40,920 bases of DNA. Source: Candidatus Ligilactobacillus faecavium (GTDB taxonomy: Bacteria > Bacillota > Bacilli > Lactobacillales > Lactobacillaceae). Of the stretch, positions 1-8,940 are shown piece after piece. The position numbers and the translations under genes are program-made. How positions within the stretch are numbered: the first letter of the stretch is position 1; the number at the start of each line of letters is the position of its first letter. Location: NCBI GenBank assembly GCA_019120355.1, contig DWVG01000062.1:1-40920 (forward strand), given 5' to 3'. Under the pieces are notes generated by a model, which did not search any database, had not been told where the DNA came from, and was given only the letters and a program-made list of their open reading frames with translations.

Positions 1-149
<149 letters not shown>

Positions 150-294
150 CCTTAACACGTTTTTAATTATAACTCTTTGTTAAAAAATTTAAAAAGAAAA
201 ACGCTTTGAATCTTGAAAATAAATTTGGACCATCGTCTACATATAGGAAGAAAAAATAAAATCAAAAATATTTCACTTTTGTGGAGTTCCACAC

Positions 295-322
295 TTGTAA
301 TATATTACATATGTGATATACT
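295..322 (+). promoter_or_regulatory. Promoter of the small HTH gene, with two palindromes
   Basis: TTGTAA (295-300) and TATACT (317-322) are separated by 16 bases and lie just upstream of the HTH gene. A perfect palindrome TGTGGA-GT-TCCACA (280-293) abuts the -35 box. A near-perfect one, ATTACAT/ATGTGAT (304-317), fills the spacer. These are plausible operators, perhaps for autoregulation by the gene product. Confidence 0.45.
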
Positions 323-346
323 AATAAACGTAGGGATGTGATAGAG

Positions 347-589
347 ATGAAAATCGATATTAAAAGTTACCTCGATCACCAAGATTTGACGATCTACCGC
401 GTAGCTAAAATATCGGGCTACGGTTACACAACTCTACACAAGTCATTCAATAAGGAGCAGTCGAAGGCAACGTCGATGAATCTTCGCGACTTGGATGCGC
501 TGGCACAGGCGCAGCACAAGATGATGTGGGAGGTTCTCAAGGAGCTGGAAGAAGGCTACTTACTGAATGACGAAGAAAATGACGAATAG
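347..589 (+). CDS. Small helix-turn-helix (XRE-like) protein, 80 aa
   Basis: The product is an 80-residue cytoplasmic protein. The segment around residues 12-50 (LTIYRVAKISGYGYTTLHK then a polar stretch and MNLRDLDALAQA) has the spacing of a Cro/CI-type HTH: a scanning helix, the turn, a recognition helix with YTTLHK, and a third helix LRDLDALA. No effector or membrane domain is present. I chose ATG 347 over GTG 338 because AGGGATGTGAT, matching 9 of 11 bases of the anti-SD complement, ends four bases before 347. Two palindromes in its promoter suggest autoregulation. It sits between divergent gap and co-oriented clpL. The target is unknown, and control of clpL is only a guess. Confidence 0.7.
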   Translation: MKIDIKSYLDHQDLTIYRVAKISGYGYTTLHKSFNKEQSKATSMNLRDLDALAQAQHKMMWEVLKELEEGYLLNDEENDE

Positions 590-659
590 TAAGGTTTTGT
601 AACCGCGGAAAGTCTTGGTTGAGTCACTTTAGGTTTGTGTATCAGTCGGACTTTTTTTG

Positions 660-687
660 TTGGAAAATCTCACTGACAGAATATGTT
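660..687 (+). promoter_or_regulatory. Candidate clpL promoter
   Basis: TTGGAA (660-665) and TATGTT (682-687) are spaced by 16 bases and lie just upstream of the clpL ribosome binding site TGGAGGGA. No CtsR direct repeat or CIRCE inverted repeat was recognised by eye in 590-714. The T-run after GGACTTTTTTT (648-657) may end the upstream HTH transcript, but its stem is poor. Confidence 0.35.
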
Positions 688-714
688 AAGAAAGAATTTT
701 TGGAGGGATAGACT

Positions 715-2886
715 ATGGCTAACATGGGACCATTTGATAATATGGATGATATTTTTAATGAATTAATGGGTGGCATGAACGGATTTAACTCAGAAAATAA
801 ACGTTATTTAATTAACGGTCGGGAAGTTACCCCTGAAGAATTTGCAGAATACCGGAAGACTGGCAAGTTACCAAAGGGTGTCAATGCTCAACAAGGTAAA
901 ATGGCTGGTAAAGGTAAAAAAGATGGCATTCTTGAAAAGTTAGGCCGGAACTTAACGCAAGAAGCACGTGACGGCAAACTTGATCCGGTAATCGGCAGAA
1001 ATAAGGAAATTCAAGAAACCGCTGAAATTTTATCACGGCGGACAAAGAATAACCCTGTTTTAGTCGGTGATGCGGGTGTTGGGAAGACTGCCGTTGTTGA
1101 AGGCTTAGCTCAAGCAATCGTGAATGGCGATGTTCCCGCAGCAATTAAGAACAAGGAAATTATCAGCATTGATATTTCAGGCCTTGAAGCCGGAACGCAA
1201 TTCCGGGGCAGTTTTGAAGAAAACATTCAAAACTTGATCAAGGAAGTTAAGGAACGCGGCAACGTGATCTTATTCTTTGACGAAATCCACCAAATCTTAG
1301 GTGCCGGTGGAATGGGTGACGGCAGCGGTTCAAAGGGAATGGCTGACATCTTGAAACCTGCATTATCACGTGGTGAAGTCACGGTCATTGGGGCAACGAC
1401 GCAAGATGAATACCACAACACGATTATGAAGAATGCAGCATTGGCACGGCGGTTCAACGAAGTAACGGTGAACGCCCCATCTGCTGAAGATACATTCAAG
1501 ATCTTGCAAGGAATTCGGCCATTGTATGAAAAACACCACAACGTTGAATTACCAGACAAGGTTTTAAAGGCTGCCGTGGATTACTCAATTCAATACATTC
1601 CGCAACGCAGCTTACCAGATAAGGCAATCGATTTGATCGATATGACCGCTGCCCACTTAGCAGCTCAACATCCGGTAACTGATGTAAAGGAAATTGAAAA
1701 AGAAATTGCTGCTCAAAAAGAAAAGCAAGAAAAGGCTGCTGAAAAAGAAGACTACGAAGCAGCTTTGAATGCCAAGACAAAGATCAAAGAGTTGCAAAAA
1801 CAAATCGATAATCACGCTGAAGAACAAAAGGTAACGGCAACGGTCAATGATGTGGCCGAAGCAGTTGAACGGTTGACTGGAATTCCGGTTTCAAAGATGG
1901 GTGCAAGCGACATTGAACGCTTAAAGGAAATCGGAACGCGGTTGAAAGGCAAGGTAATTGGCCAAGACGAAGCCGTTGACGCAGTTGCACGGGCAATTCG
2001 GCGGAACCGGGCCGGCTTTGACGAAGGCAACCGTCCAATCGGAAGTTTCTTGTTCGTTGGACCAACGGGGGTCGGAAAGACAGAATTGGCTAAACAATTA
2101 GCCTTGGATATGTTCGGTTCAAAAGATGCCATCATTCGGTTGGATATGTCAGAATATTCAGACCGGACAGCGGTATCGAAATTGATCGGAACATCTGCCG
2201 GATACGTTGGCTATGATGATAATAACAACACCTTAACCGAACGCGTACGGCGGAACCCATACTCAATCATCTTGCTTGATGAAATTGAAAAGGCTGATCC
2301 GCAAGTAATTACGTTATTACTTCAAGTGTTAGACGATGGTCGGTTGACAGACGGTCAAGGAAACACCGTTAACTTCAAGAATACCGTAATTATTGCAACT
2401 TCAAATGCTGGGTTCGGAAACGAAGAACCAAACGGCGACGAAAAGAAGGACGAAGACATTATGAAACGGATCGCTCCATACTTCCGTCCAGAATTTTTGA
2501 ACCGGTTCAACGCCGTTATCGAATTCTCACATTTGACAAAGGACGACTTGAAGAAGATCGTTAACTTGATGCTTGACGAAGTTAACCAAACATTAGCTAA
2601 GAAGAACATTGATTTAACGGTTTCAGACAAGGCAAAGGATTACCTGATCGAACAAGGTTACGATGAAGCAATGGGCGCACGTCCATTACGGCGCGTAATT
2701 GAACAACAGATTCGTGACAAGGTAACTGATTTCTACTTAGACAACCCCGATGTTAAACACTTGGCTGCTGACATGCAGGATGGTCAATTAGTAATCAGCG
2801 AACGGTCAGCTGAAAAAGCCAATGATTCAAAAGCAAAGGATTCAAAGGCAGAATCATCAAAGAACGATGATAAAGAAACTAAATAA
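715..2886 (+). CDS. clpL: ClpL-type AAA+ chaperone/disaggregase, 723 aa
   Basis: This is a HSP100-family ATPase with two AAA+ modules. The first Walker A is GDAGVGKT near residues 118-125, with Walker B FFDEIH near 185-190. The second Walker A is GPTGVGKT near 449-456, followed by a ClpB-type C-terminal D2 small domain. Between them is a short helical middle region (about 325-375, Glu/Lys rich). The N-terminus is short, Gly/Met/Asn rich ([20 protein letters not shown]) and lacks both a Clp N-domain and the ClpE zinc finger. With the 723-residue length, this is typical of ClpL of lactobacilli. ClpL acts as a heat- and acid-stress chaperone without a ClpP-docking requirement. The tail is Ser/Lys/Asp-rich low-complexity sequence. 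A terminator follows the gene, so it is probably monocistronic. Confidence 0.93.
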   Translation: MANMGPFDNMDDIFNELMGGMNGFNSENKRYLINGREVTPEEFAEYRKTGKLPKGVNAQQGKMAGKGKKDGILEKLGRNLTQEARDGKLDPVIGRNKEIQETAEILSRRTKNNPVLVGDAGVGKTAVVEGLAQAIVNGDVPAAIKNKEIISIDISGLEAGTQFRGSFEENIQNLIKEVKERGNVILFFDEIHQILGAGGMGDGSGSKGMADILKPALSRGEVTVIGATTQDEYHNTIMKNAALARRFNEVTVNAPSAEDTFKILQGIRPLYEKHHNVELPDKVLKAAVDYSIQYIPQRSLPDKAIDLIDMTAAHLAAQHPVTDVKEIEKEIAAQKEKQEKAAEKEDYEAALNAKTKIKELQKQIDNHAEEQKVTATVNDVAEAVERLTGIPVSKMGASDIERLKEIGTRLKGKVIGQDEAVDAVARAIRRNRAGFDEGNRPIGSFLFVGPTGVGKTELAKQLALDMFGSKDAIIRLDMSEYSDRTAVSKLIGTSAGYVGYDDNNNTLTERVRRNPYSIILLDEIEKADPQVITLLLQVLDDGRLTDGQGNTVNFKNTVIIATSNAGFGNEEPNGDEKKDEDIMKRIAPYFRPEFLNRFNAVIEFSHLTKDDLKKIVNLMLDEVNQTLAKKNIDLTVSDKAKDYLIEQGYDEAMGARPLRRVIEQQIRDKVTDFYLDNPDVKHLAADMQDGQLVISERSAEKANDSKAKDSKAESSKNDDKETK

Positions 2887-2898
2887 TTAAGAATGAGA

Positions 2899-2932
2899 AT
2901 AGCAGTGTCATTTCTGGCACTGCTATTTTTTT
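2899..2932 (+). terminator. Rho-independent terminator of clpL
   Basis: AGCAGTGTCA-TTTC-TGGCACTGCT followed by seven T residues forms a strong hairpin with one G-T wobble. Confidence 0.9.
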
Positions 2933-2999
2933 GTCCCGAATTCTTAAAATGAATCTGTTATAATGAAAAACAGATACATTTCAGAAAGGAAACCTTAAA

Positions 3000-4181
3000 A
3001 TGGCGAAAATCAAGATTTCAGTGCCTGATGAACTGGTAGAGAAATACGACTTGCATAACGATGATGATTTTAAAATTACGGCGCGAAATGGCGAAATTCG
3101 GTTAAAAAAGAAAAATCATGACAGTAACAAGCGGCAGTTTAATGTGATTTGGATCCTAATCGCTTCGATTTTAACAAGCATTGCGTTCTGGATCTTCATT
3201 AACGCGGTGCATTTGCACCAAGTTCCGCTGGTTGGAACAAATTCGATTGCCAGTGGGTTGATCGTCCTTGGCGGATTGTCAGGAATGATTTTATTTAGTG
3301 CGTATTTCATTTCCAACCGGAAGAAAATCACGGTCGCGTATTCGGCAAAGACCTTCTGGCGAACATTTCCGGTTATTGTAATTTCATTTGTGCTGATTTT
3401 ATCTTTAGTATTAATGGGGATTGCGTGGGGCCTAAGCCGCTTATTTACCGGAATTACCTTCGGCCACGTGGTTGCAATGATGTTGTTTTTTGTATTTGTA
3501 ACGACGATCAATTACATTATGGTTCGAATCGGATTAGCCGTTAATTACGGAATCCTGACAACCATTATGATTTTGGTAATTACGAGTGGAACAGTTGTAT
3601 CAATGGCATCAAACGGCCGGAATTGGTGGCAACACAACCTTAGCTTTTTAGGAACCAAACATGCCAATAACAGCTGGCAATTTAACTTGACGCTGGTTTT
3701 CTCATCATTACTGATGGTTGCGCTGGTTGATTATATTTTCGTTTCGTTACGGGCGGTTGTAAAAAATACATGGCGGACGATCACTTTACGGATCATCTTG
3801 ACCGTTACGGCCCTTGACGTTGGCGCAGTCGGTTTATTCCCAAACAACGCTAATTTCCACGTTTTACACGACAAGGTTGCCGGTTATTTGGTTTACCTGA
3901 TTATTATTTTGATTATTGGAATTCGCTGGTTATTGCCGGAAGTCGGTAAACGGTTCTTGGCGTTGTCATACGGAATGTGCGTTGGCCTGGTGGTTATTGA
4001 TTTAATGTTTAAACCGTTGCATATCATTTCGCTGACGGCCTTTGAATTGATCGCATTTATCTTGGCATTTGGCTGGATCTTGATCCTTTTTGATACGATG
4101 ATTGGGATCGTTGAAGACGAAGATGATAAGTATGACGTCAAAATTGAAATTGATGAGCAGGTGAAGAAGAATGCTGATTAA
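3000..4181 (+). CDS. DUF998 family membrane protein with N-terminal AbrB-like segment, 393 aa
   Basis: Residues 1-37 (MAKIKISVPDELVEKYDLHN and on) are soluble and resemble the short beta-rich SpoVT/AbrB fold. They are followed by about eight to ten hydrophobic segments from about residue 46 to 375. The internal NLSFLGT motif near residue 215 is typical of DUF998 proteins, in which transmembrane helices flank a small loop. The C-terminus is charged and cytoplasmic. An extended -10 (TGTTATAAT ending at 2964) and the RBS GAAAGGAAACC precede the ATG. The next gene overlaps by 11 bases, so the two are translationally coupled. The biochemical role of DUF998 proteins is not established, and the AbrB-like call is by sequence appearance only. 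Confidence 0.75.
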   Translation: MAKIKISVPDELVEKYDLHNDDDFKITARNGEIRLKKKNHDSNKRQFNVIWILIASILTSIAFWIFINAVHLHQVPLVGTNSIASGLIVLGGLSGMILFSAYFISNRKKITVAYSAKTFWRTFPVIVISFVLILSLVLMGIAWGLSRLFTGITFGHVVAMMLFFVFVTTINYIMVRIGLAVNYGILTTIMILVITSGTVVSMASNGRNWWQHNLSFLGTKHANNSWQFNLTLVFSSLLMVALVDYIFVSLRAVVKNTWRTITLRIILTVTALDVGAVGLFPNNANFHVLHDKVAGYLVYLIIILIIGIRWLLPEVGKRFLALSYGMCVGLVVIDLMFKPLHIISLTAFELIAFILAFGWILILFDTMIGIVEDEDDKYDVKIEIDEQVKKNAD

Positions 4182-4605
4182 TCAAATCGCCAGCGTTTTA
4201 AGAATCATTGCGTTTATTAATCTTTTTGGCTGGATGCTGTATTTGGGAGTAGTAATGAATGCCCAGTCAAAAGCTGTGAAGGTAAGGTTGAAGTGCAAGC
4301 ACTGCGGTCAAGAATTTTCAAAAACGAAAAAAGAGATTGAAAAGCTCCAATACCAGTTAGTTGATAACCAGCTAGCATATCAGTGCAAATGCCCGCATTG
4401 CCATCAAACAGAATGGCAAACGGTCGTTCAACATCACCCGGGAAATGATCAGGAAACGTTGACAAAGGCTAACCAAAAAATGTGGCAGCGAGCATTATGG
4501 ATTGCAATCTTACCCGCCATTTTTGCGGTGCTGCTGCCAATTATTTTGATTGGCTATGCGCCGCTGTTAGTAATCGTGTTAATAGTTAAAAAGGTTCGAA
4601 AGTAA
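4171..4605 (+). CDS. Membrane protein with a zinc-ribbon, 144 aa
   Basis: A single helix at about residues 8-29 is followed by a small soluble domain with paired cysteines, CKHC near 42-45 and CKCPHC near 72-77. This would coordinate zinc as a ribbon. Two closely spaced C-terminal helices (about 106-140) end in KKVRK. Its start lies inside the end of the DUF998 gene (11-base overlap, with GAGCAGGTGAAG upstream as RBS), which suggests one operon and perhaps one complex. No family name is recognised. The topology implies a metal-bound cytoplasmic or extracellular loop between membrane anchors. Confidence 0.65.
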   Translation: MLINQIASVLRIIAFINLFGWMLYLGVVMNAQSKAVKVRLKCKHCGQEFSKTKKEIEKLQYQLVDNQLAYQCKCPHCHQTEWQTVVQHHPGNDQETLTKANQKMWQRALWIAILPAIFAVLLPIILIGYAPLLVIVLIVKKVRK

Positions 4606-4629
4606 CTTGGAAAGCAAGGAGTAAGTTAA

Positions 4630-6465
4630 TTGAAAAAGAAGAGTAGGCGATGGTTCACGATTTTGATCGTGGCCTTTTTAGGAATAATTGGATTGAATTT
4701 TGGACACGTTCATGCCGATGACGATGATGATTATAAAATCAATCAGATGGACGTTGACGTTAAAATTCTACCCAATGGGGATGCTGAAGTAACCCGTTCG
4801 GTTTTGTATGATTTTGAAAATGACTTTCATGGCGTTTATTACCGTCAGGAATTACCAGGTAAAGGGGCATCAGATGTTAGCGTTGATTTGAATTATAATG
4901 ATAACGATTCAAAACCTCACAATTTAAACGTTCCGATTAATGACTCCGGTAAAAATAATACCTGTAAAGTTGTTCAAAATAACAATTCTTTAAAATTCAA
5001 GGTTTATCATGAAGTTTCGGATGATGACCTTACAGTTACTTATAACTATACAATTCATGGGGCAGTGACAAATTATAAAGATGCCGCTCGGTTGAACTGG
5101 AAAGTAATTGGTAACCATTGGGATGTTCCGTTGCATAATGTAACGATCAATATTTGGCTTCCGGGAAAGCTGCCTCGAAAGTGGGCAGCAAATTACGTAT
5201 GGTATCACGGACCAATGTTTGACTACCAGGCAACGGTTAATCCGGATTTCAACGGAGCACAGATTCAAAATACAAAGATTCCTGAAAATGATTTTGTTGA
5301 AGCTGATATGTTGATTCCGCTAAGTTTGATGAAGGATAATCCAAACAAGAAAAACTCATTCATAATAAAAAAAGTTGTTAAACAGGAAAAGAAAATTAGT
5401 CAAAATGAGGCGTTTCGAAAATACGGCGGATTGTATGGAATTCCGTTATTAATGGCCTTGTTTATGATTGGCGAGATTATTTTCTTAAATTGGAAAGGAC
5501 GGAAAAAGAAAGTTGTTAGTTGGCCGCACTTAAGTCGGATTCCGCACAACTTCGAAATTCCAGCGGTTTCAGTTCCGCTTGCACAAATGATTTGGCGTAA
5601 GGGCGATCGCCCAGACGGAAAAGCTTTTTCAGGATATTTGTTGTCATTGGTTGCTGAACATCGAATTAGTTTTGACGAACAAAATGGGGATTATCGAATC
5701 AGCATTCACGATGATGAATGGATGCAGGATTACTATCGGACGAATACAGCTGATGCAAAGCTGCTTAGGAGTCTATTTGAAGATGTTGGCGATGGAACGT
5801 CATTTACTTTAAAAGCAATCAAAAATTATGATGATATTAGCAATTTAGCGGAAAAATTCAGTGATTGGCAGCAGGATAAGATCGATCAACTCCAAGCGTT
5901 AGACGTCTTTAATGAAGATGAAAATAAGGTTGAATATAGTTTACGGTTGACTTTGCTGCATGCAATCGGCATTGCAATTTTGATTGCATGGGTATTTGAA
6001 CCGTTTAAAATCGAATGGGTAACGCTGGCAATTCCAATCGTTGCGCTTGGAATTTATTATTTATATTTTAAATTCTTGAAATGGCGGTTAACGGTCAGCG
6101 GAAGAGAACTATACATTAAAGTTATTGGATTTAAAAAGATGATTGACGACATCACTCATTTTGATACCGCTCAAATGGGAGACTTGACGTTATGGGCGGA
6201 TGTTCTACCATATGCAACGGCATTTGGAAACGCAAAAGAATTATCACGAAAATTAAGAATTGATTTTGGCGAAGACCTTGGTACGTCAGCGTTGTATAAT
6301 TATTTTTACTTTACAACTATGTACATTGATGTTTTTTCAAGTGCTTTCCATGATGTAAGTGTTAATAGTGGAAGTTCTTGGAGTGCCTTTGATGCTTGGG
6401 GCGATTCCTTTGGCGGAGGCAGTTCCGGCGGCTTCGGCGGTGGCTCTGGCGGCGGAGCGTTTTAA
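4630..6465 (+). CDS. DUF2207 family membrane protein, 611 aa
   Basis: A signal peptide (residues 1-29, ending in VHA) precedes an extracellular DUF2207 domain to about residue 230 that begins with a YKINQMDVDVKILPNGDAEV strand pattern. A transmembrane helix lies at about 270-288, followed by a cytoplasmic region and a helix pair near 440-480. The C-terminal tail is Gly/Ser-rich (GGGSSGGFGGGSGGGAF), a hallmark of this family. The start is TTG: AAGGAG at 4615-4620 is correctly placed and there is no better ATG. It is 24 bases after the zinc-ribbon gene, so probably in the same operon, and it is followed by a terminator. The function is unknown; the architecture suggests an envelope-associated sensor or scaffold. 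Confidence 0.85.
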   Translation: MKKKSRRWFTILIVAFLGIIGLNFGHVHADDDDDYKINQMDVDVKILPNGDAEVTRSVLYDFENDFHGVYYRQELPGKGASDVSVDLNYNDNDSKPHNLNVPINDSGKNNTCKVVQNNNSLKFKVYHEVSDDDLTVTYNYTIHGAVTNYKDAARLNWKVIGNHWDVPLHNVTINIWLPGKLPRKWAANYVWYHGPMFDYQATVNPDFNGAQIQNTKIPENDFVEADMLIPLSLMKDNPNKKNSFIIKKVVKQEKKISQNEAFRKYGGLYGIPLLMALFMIGEIIFLNWKGRKKKVVSWPHLSRIPHNFEIPAVSVPLAQMIWRKGDRPDGKAFSGYLLSLVAEHRISFDEQNGDYRISIHDDEWMQDYYRTNTADAKLLRSLFEDVGDGTSFTLKAIKNYDDISNLAEKFSDWQQDKIDQLQALDVFNEDENKVEYSLRLTLLHAIGIAILIAWVFEPFKIEWVTLAIPIVALGIYYLYFKFLKWRLTVSGRELYIKVIGFKKMIDDITHFDTAQMGDLTLWADVLPYATAFGNAKELSRKLRIDFGEDLGTSALYNYFYFTTMYIDVFSSAFHDVSVNSGSSWSAFDAWGDSFGGGSSGGFGGGSGGGAF

Positions 6466-6466
6466 C

Positions 6467-6506
6467 AAAAAAGATTGGATTTCGTTTTGAAATCCAATCT
6501 TTTTTA
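6467..6506. terminator. Bidirectional terminator between DUF2207 gene and nitroreductase
   Basis: AAAAGATTGGATTTC-GTTTT-GAAATCCAATCTTTT is a perfect 15-bp stem with A and T runs on both sides. It therefore serves both convergent genes. Confidence 0.92.
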
Positions 6507-6515
6507 TCAATGAAA

Positions 6516-7181
6516 TTATTTAATAACTTCCAATACTTCATCTAACGGTTGCCGGGTCTTCTTTGGCTGTTCCTGATCACGGTAGCCCAGGCCAAGCATC
6601 ACTGAAACGCCGAATTCATTTGGATCAATGATTCCTTTATCAGCTAAATACTTATCGACCTTTGCCCGGTTGAAGCCCTCAATTGGGCAACTGTCAATTC
6701 CAAGTTCAGCGGCGACCGTCATCATGTTGGCCAACGGAATGTAGGTTTGTTTGCTTGCCCAGTCAAATAATGCCCGGTCGCTGTTTAAATCAAAGTCGTT
6801 TTCTTGGAAACTCTTGAATTTTTCACTGCGGGGTGAGTGAACGTCGAAATCAACGCCCATCACGTCTTCAACCATGTGTTTAACGTGCGGGCTATTGATC
6901 GTAACGTTCTTTCGAGCAAGGATGATTACGAAGTGGCTTGCCCCGTTCAGACTATTAACTGCGCCCCAGCAGATTTTTTTCAAGTCTTCCTTGATTTCAG
7001 GATTTTCAATTAAAAGAAACTTCCATGGTTCATAGCCAAAGGAACTTGGTGATAACCGGCCGGCTTCAATAATCGTTTGCCAATCAGCGTCACTGATTTT
7101 TTTATTCGGGTCGAATTTTTTGGTTGCATACCGCCGGTGAAAAACATCAAGAATGTGTTGGCGTTCTTCTTGTGGATTCAT
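6516..7181 (-). CDS. Nitroreductase family NAD(P)H:flavin oxidoreductase, 221 aa
   Basis: The N-terminal HRRYATKKFDPNKKISD (about 15-31) supplies the FMN-phosphate-binding basic residues. SPSSFGYEPWKFLLI (about 45-59) and the C-terminal VMLGLGYRDQEQPKKTRQP are NfsB/YdjA-type signatures. The length is normal for a homodimeric FMN enzyme that reduces nitro compounds, quinones or flavins with NAD(P)H in the cytoplasm. The ATG has a weak upstream GTGAGGTAATT-like site. It is convergent with the DUF2207 gene and monocistronic. The substrate cannot be read from sequence. Confidence 0.9.
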   Translation of the reverse strand: MNPQEERQHILDVFHRRYATKKFDPNKKISDADWQTIIEAGRLSPSSFGYEPWKFLLIENPEIKEDLKKICWGAVNSLNGASHFVIILARKNVTINSPHVKHMVEDVMGVDFDVHSPRSEKFKSFQENDFDLNSDRALFDWASKQTYIPLANMMTVAAELGIDSCPIEGFNRAKVDKYLADKGIIDPNEFGVSVMLGLGYRDQEQPKKTRQPLDEVLEVIK

Positions 7182-7339
7182 TAATAATTACCTCACTTAC
7201 TTTTTGTTAGAATTATTTTACCATATTGAATCCGCAATGAATGCAAAAAAACTGCGAATAAATTTTTAAAATTTGCTAACGGGATTTCCGAAAAATCCGC
7301 TTTCTTACTTACCATATCTAGTGATTGGGTAAATCATGA

Positions 7340-7369
7340 CCCCCAAAATGTAGCTTTATTTTTCGGGGG
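7340..7369 (+). promoter_or_regulatory. GC-clamped inverted repeat upstream of the kinase gene
   Basis: CCCCCAAAA and TTTTTCGGGGG bracket a loop of about ten bases in an otherwise AT-rich spacer (7182-7470). TATGAT (7378-7383) just downstream could be the kinase -10, with TTTATT 17 bases upstream as a weak -35. The repeat would then overlap the promoter as an operator rather than be transcribed. Nothing else was seen in this gap apart from the mini-ORFs at 7407-7474. Confidence 0.35.
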
Positions 7370-7406
7370 AATCGGCGTATGATTAAGAGTGCTTGTTAAC
7401 GGAATT

Positions 7407-7442
7407 ATGAATCGCAAACAAGAAAATCAAGGGAGACAATGA
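7407..7442 (+). other. Leader mini-ORF 1 (MNRKQENQGRQ), possible
   Basis: ATG 7407 opens an 11-codon frame whose TGA (7440-7442) overlaps the next ATG (7439) as ATGA. The expected transcription start near 7390 would put it in the kinase leader. The ribosome binding site is poor. Its translation is unproven. Confidence 0.25.
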
Positions 7443-7474
7443 ACCCGGAAGAAAGGATGCATCTATCATTTTGA
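7439..7474 (+). other. Leader mini-ORF 2 (MNPEERMHLSF), possible
   Basis: ATG 7439 opens another 11-codon frame. Its TGA (7472-7474) overlaps the TTG start of the kinase (7471-7473), as TTGA. GGGAG lies only three bases upstream. The chained overlap resembles translational coupling; this is inference from the layout. Confidence 0.25.
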
Positions 7475-8214
7475 TTACACTTTCAGGAATTATTGGGTCT
7501 GGTAAATCAAGTTTAACGGAAATTTTATCAGATGAATTAGGGACTAAGGCATTTTATGAACCGGTAAAGGACAATCCGGTATTACCGCTTTTTTATAAAG
7601 GAAACGAAATTGCCGCTAAGAAACGGGCAGCCGGCGATGAAGAAGCAACTAACCCATACGCATACTTATTGCAAACGTTCTTCTTGAATCGGCGGTTTGC
7701 AATGATCAAGCAGGCAATGCAAGAGGACAACAACATTCTTGACCGTTCAATCTATGAAGACGAAATCTTCATGCGGATGAACACCGAAATGGGTAACGCA
7801 ACGGAAGTTGAATACGATATTTATAAGAGCTTGCTTGCGAACATGATGGAAGAATTACCATTTGCTTCCCATAAAAAATCACCGGACTTGATGATTACGA
7901 TCAAGGTTTCATATGATACGATGCTCAAGCGGATCGAAAAGCGCGGCCGTGAATACGAATTAGTTGAAAACGATCCGTCATTGGTTGATTACTATCACCG
8001 GTTGCTTAAGCAATACGATATTTGGCGTGATGAATATGATGCATCACCAATGCTAGTGATCGATGGCGATAAGTATGACTTTGTTACGAACATGGAAGAC
8101 CGGGTCGAAGTCTTAGAAATGATCGAAGATAAGTTAGTTGAACTTGGCAATTTAACAGCGGAAAAGGCTGCTGAATTGAAGGAAAAGCATAAGATTTTGT
8201 TGGATGAAGAATAA
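7471..8214 (+). CDS. Deoxynucleoside kinase (dGK/dAK type), 247 aa
   Basis: The P-loop GIIGSGKSS (residues about 6-14), the DRS motif in NILDRSIYEDE (about 88-98, substrate-base recognition and catalysis) and the lid arginines in KRIEKRGREYE identify the deoxyadenosine/deoxyguanosine kinase family of lactobacilli. These enzymes phosphorylate salvaged purine deoxynucleosides to dNMPs in the cytoplasm. TTG is the start: no ATG or GTG exists in frame before the upstream TGA at 7408. The AAGGA is about 13 bases upstream, a long spacing. Residues 60-80 carry a KKRAAGDEEATNP insertion relative to typical members as I remember them. It has its own terminator. Confidence 0.9.
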   Translation: MITLSGIIGSGKSSLTEILSDELGTKAFYEPVKDNPVLPLFYKGNEIAAKKRAAGDEEATNPYAYLLQTFFLNRRFAMIKQAMQEDNNILDRSIYEDEIFMRMNTEMGNATEVEYDIYKSLLANMMEELPFASHKKSPDLMITIKVSYDTMLKRIEKRGREYELVENDPSLVDYYHRLLKQYDIWRDEYDASPMLVIDGDKYDFVTNMEDRVEVLEMIEDKLVELGNLTAEKAAELKEKHKILLDEE

Positions 8215-8225
8215 GCAATAAAGTT

Positions 8226-8256
8226 GAGGACTGTGACAGAGGTTGCAGTCCTTTTA
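8226..8256 (+). terminator. Terminator of deoxynucleoside kinase gene
   Basis: AGGACTG and CAGTCCT flank a loop of eleven bases and are followed by TTTT. The sequence GAGGACTGTGAC resembles the dispersed GAGGTTGTGA hairpin family of this genome. Confidence 0.7.
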
Positions 8257-8344
8257 CTATATTCAAATAAATGAAAACCTTTACTTGAAAACTCAATATG
8301 ATAAAATTATCATGAAAATAGAAAAGTGGATGGGAGTGTTGGTC

Positions 8345-8851
8345 ATGGTATTAGGCTATAAAAATATTTTAGTTGGAATCGACGGTTCAAAGGGATCAGA
8401 AATTGCATTGATGGATGCGTTGAACATTGCTAAGCGAAATAACGCTCACCTTGATGTTTTATGGGTGCTCGATATGAATTCGCTGGAATACGGCAATGCC
8501 GGAATTACTCTTGATGGCGAACGTATCTATAAAGAAGAACAAGAATGTGAACAATACATCAATGATCTGAAAGAACACCTGATTGAAGAAGGATTGCCAA
8601 AGAATAAAATTTCCGTTCACTTGCGGTTCGGAAATCCGAAAACCGTTATTGTTGAAGATTTTCAACCAGAATATAAAAACGATTTGATCATCGTTGGTGA
8701 AACCGGAAAGAACTTCTTCAAGCGGATCATCGTTGGTTCCGTTGCATCATACGTAATGCGGACCGCGAAGTGCGATGTCATGATTGCCCGGACGCCAGAA
8801 TCGACGGCTAAAGAGATCCAAGCAGATATGGAAGATATTGAAGACGAATAA
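8345..8851 (+). CDS. Universal stress protein UspA family, 168 aa
   Basis: The single Usp domain starts with YKNILVGIDGSKGSEIALMD, carrying the ATP-binding Asp. It ends with GETGKNFFKRIIVGS, matching the G-2x-G-9x-G-(S/T) nucleotide-binding signature, so this is an ATP-binding Usp. The C-terminus has a short acidic tail. ATG 8345 is chosen over in-frame upstream starts because GGGAG lies eight bases before it and the Usp fold begins there. A -35/-10 pair TTTACT-16-TAAAAT lies around 8280-8307. Usp proteins are cytoplasmic dimers that bind nucleotides under stress; the specific role is unknown. Confidence 0.9.
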   Translation: MVLGYKNILVGIDGSKGSEIALMDALNIAKRNNAHLDVLWVLDMNSLEYGNAGITLDGERIYKEEQECEQYINDLKEHLIEEGLPKNKISVHLRFGNPKTVIVEDFQPEYKNDLIIVGETGKNFFKRIIVGSVASYVMRTAKCDVMIARTPESTAKEIQADMEDIEDE

Positions 8852-8874
8852 CATTAAAAAGGAATAAGCCTTTG

Positions 8875-8911
8875 AGCGAGACTGGATTATAGGTTCCAGT
8901 CTCGCTTTTTT
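8875..8911 (+). terminator. Terminator of the Usp gene
   Basis: AGCGAGACTGGA and TCCAGTCTCGCT form a 12-bp perfect stem followed by T6. Confidence 0.93.
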
Positions 8912-8940
8912 ATCAATAAAATTAAAAATGTCAAAGAATT

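Noticed and set aside
7340-7369. CCCCCAAAA...TTTTTCGGGGG considered as a riboswitch or terminator element for the kinase gene
   Set aside because: A -10 box lies downstream of it, so it may not be transcribed, and no known aptamer core was recognised. It was kept only as an unexplained inverted repeat.
8243-8344. Longer N-terminus for the Usp gene
   Set aside because: The additional 34 residues have no Usp homology, no ribosome binding site at their start, and include the promoter region.
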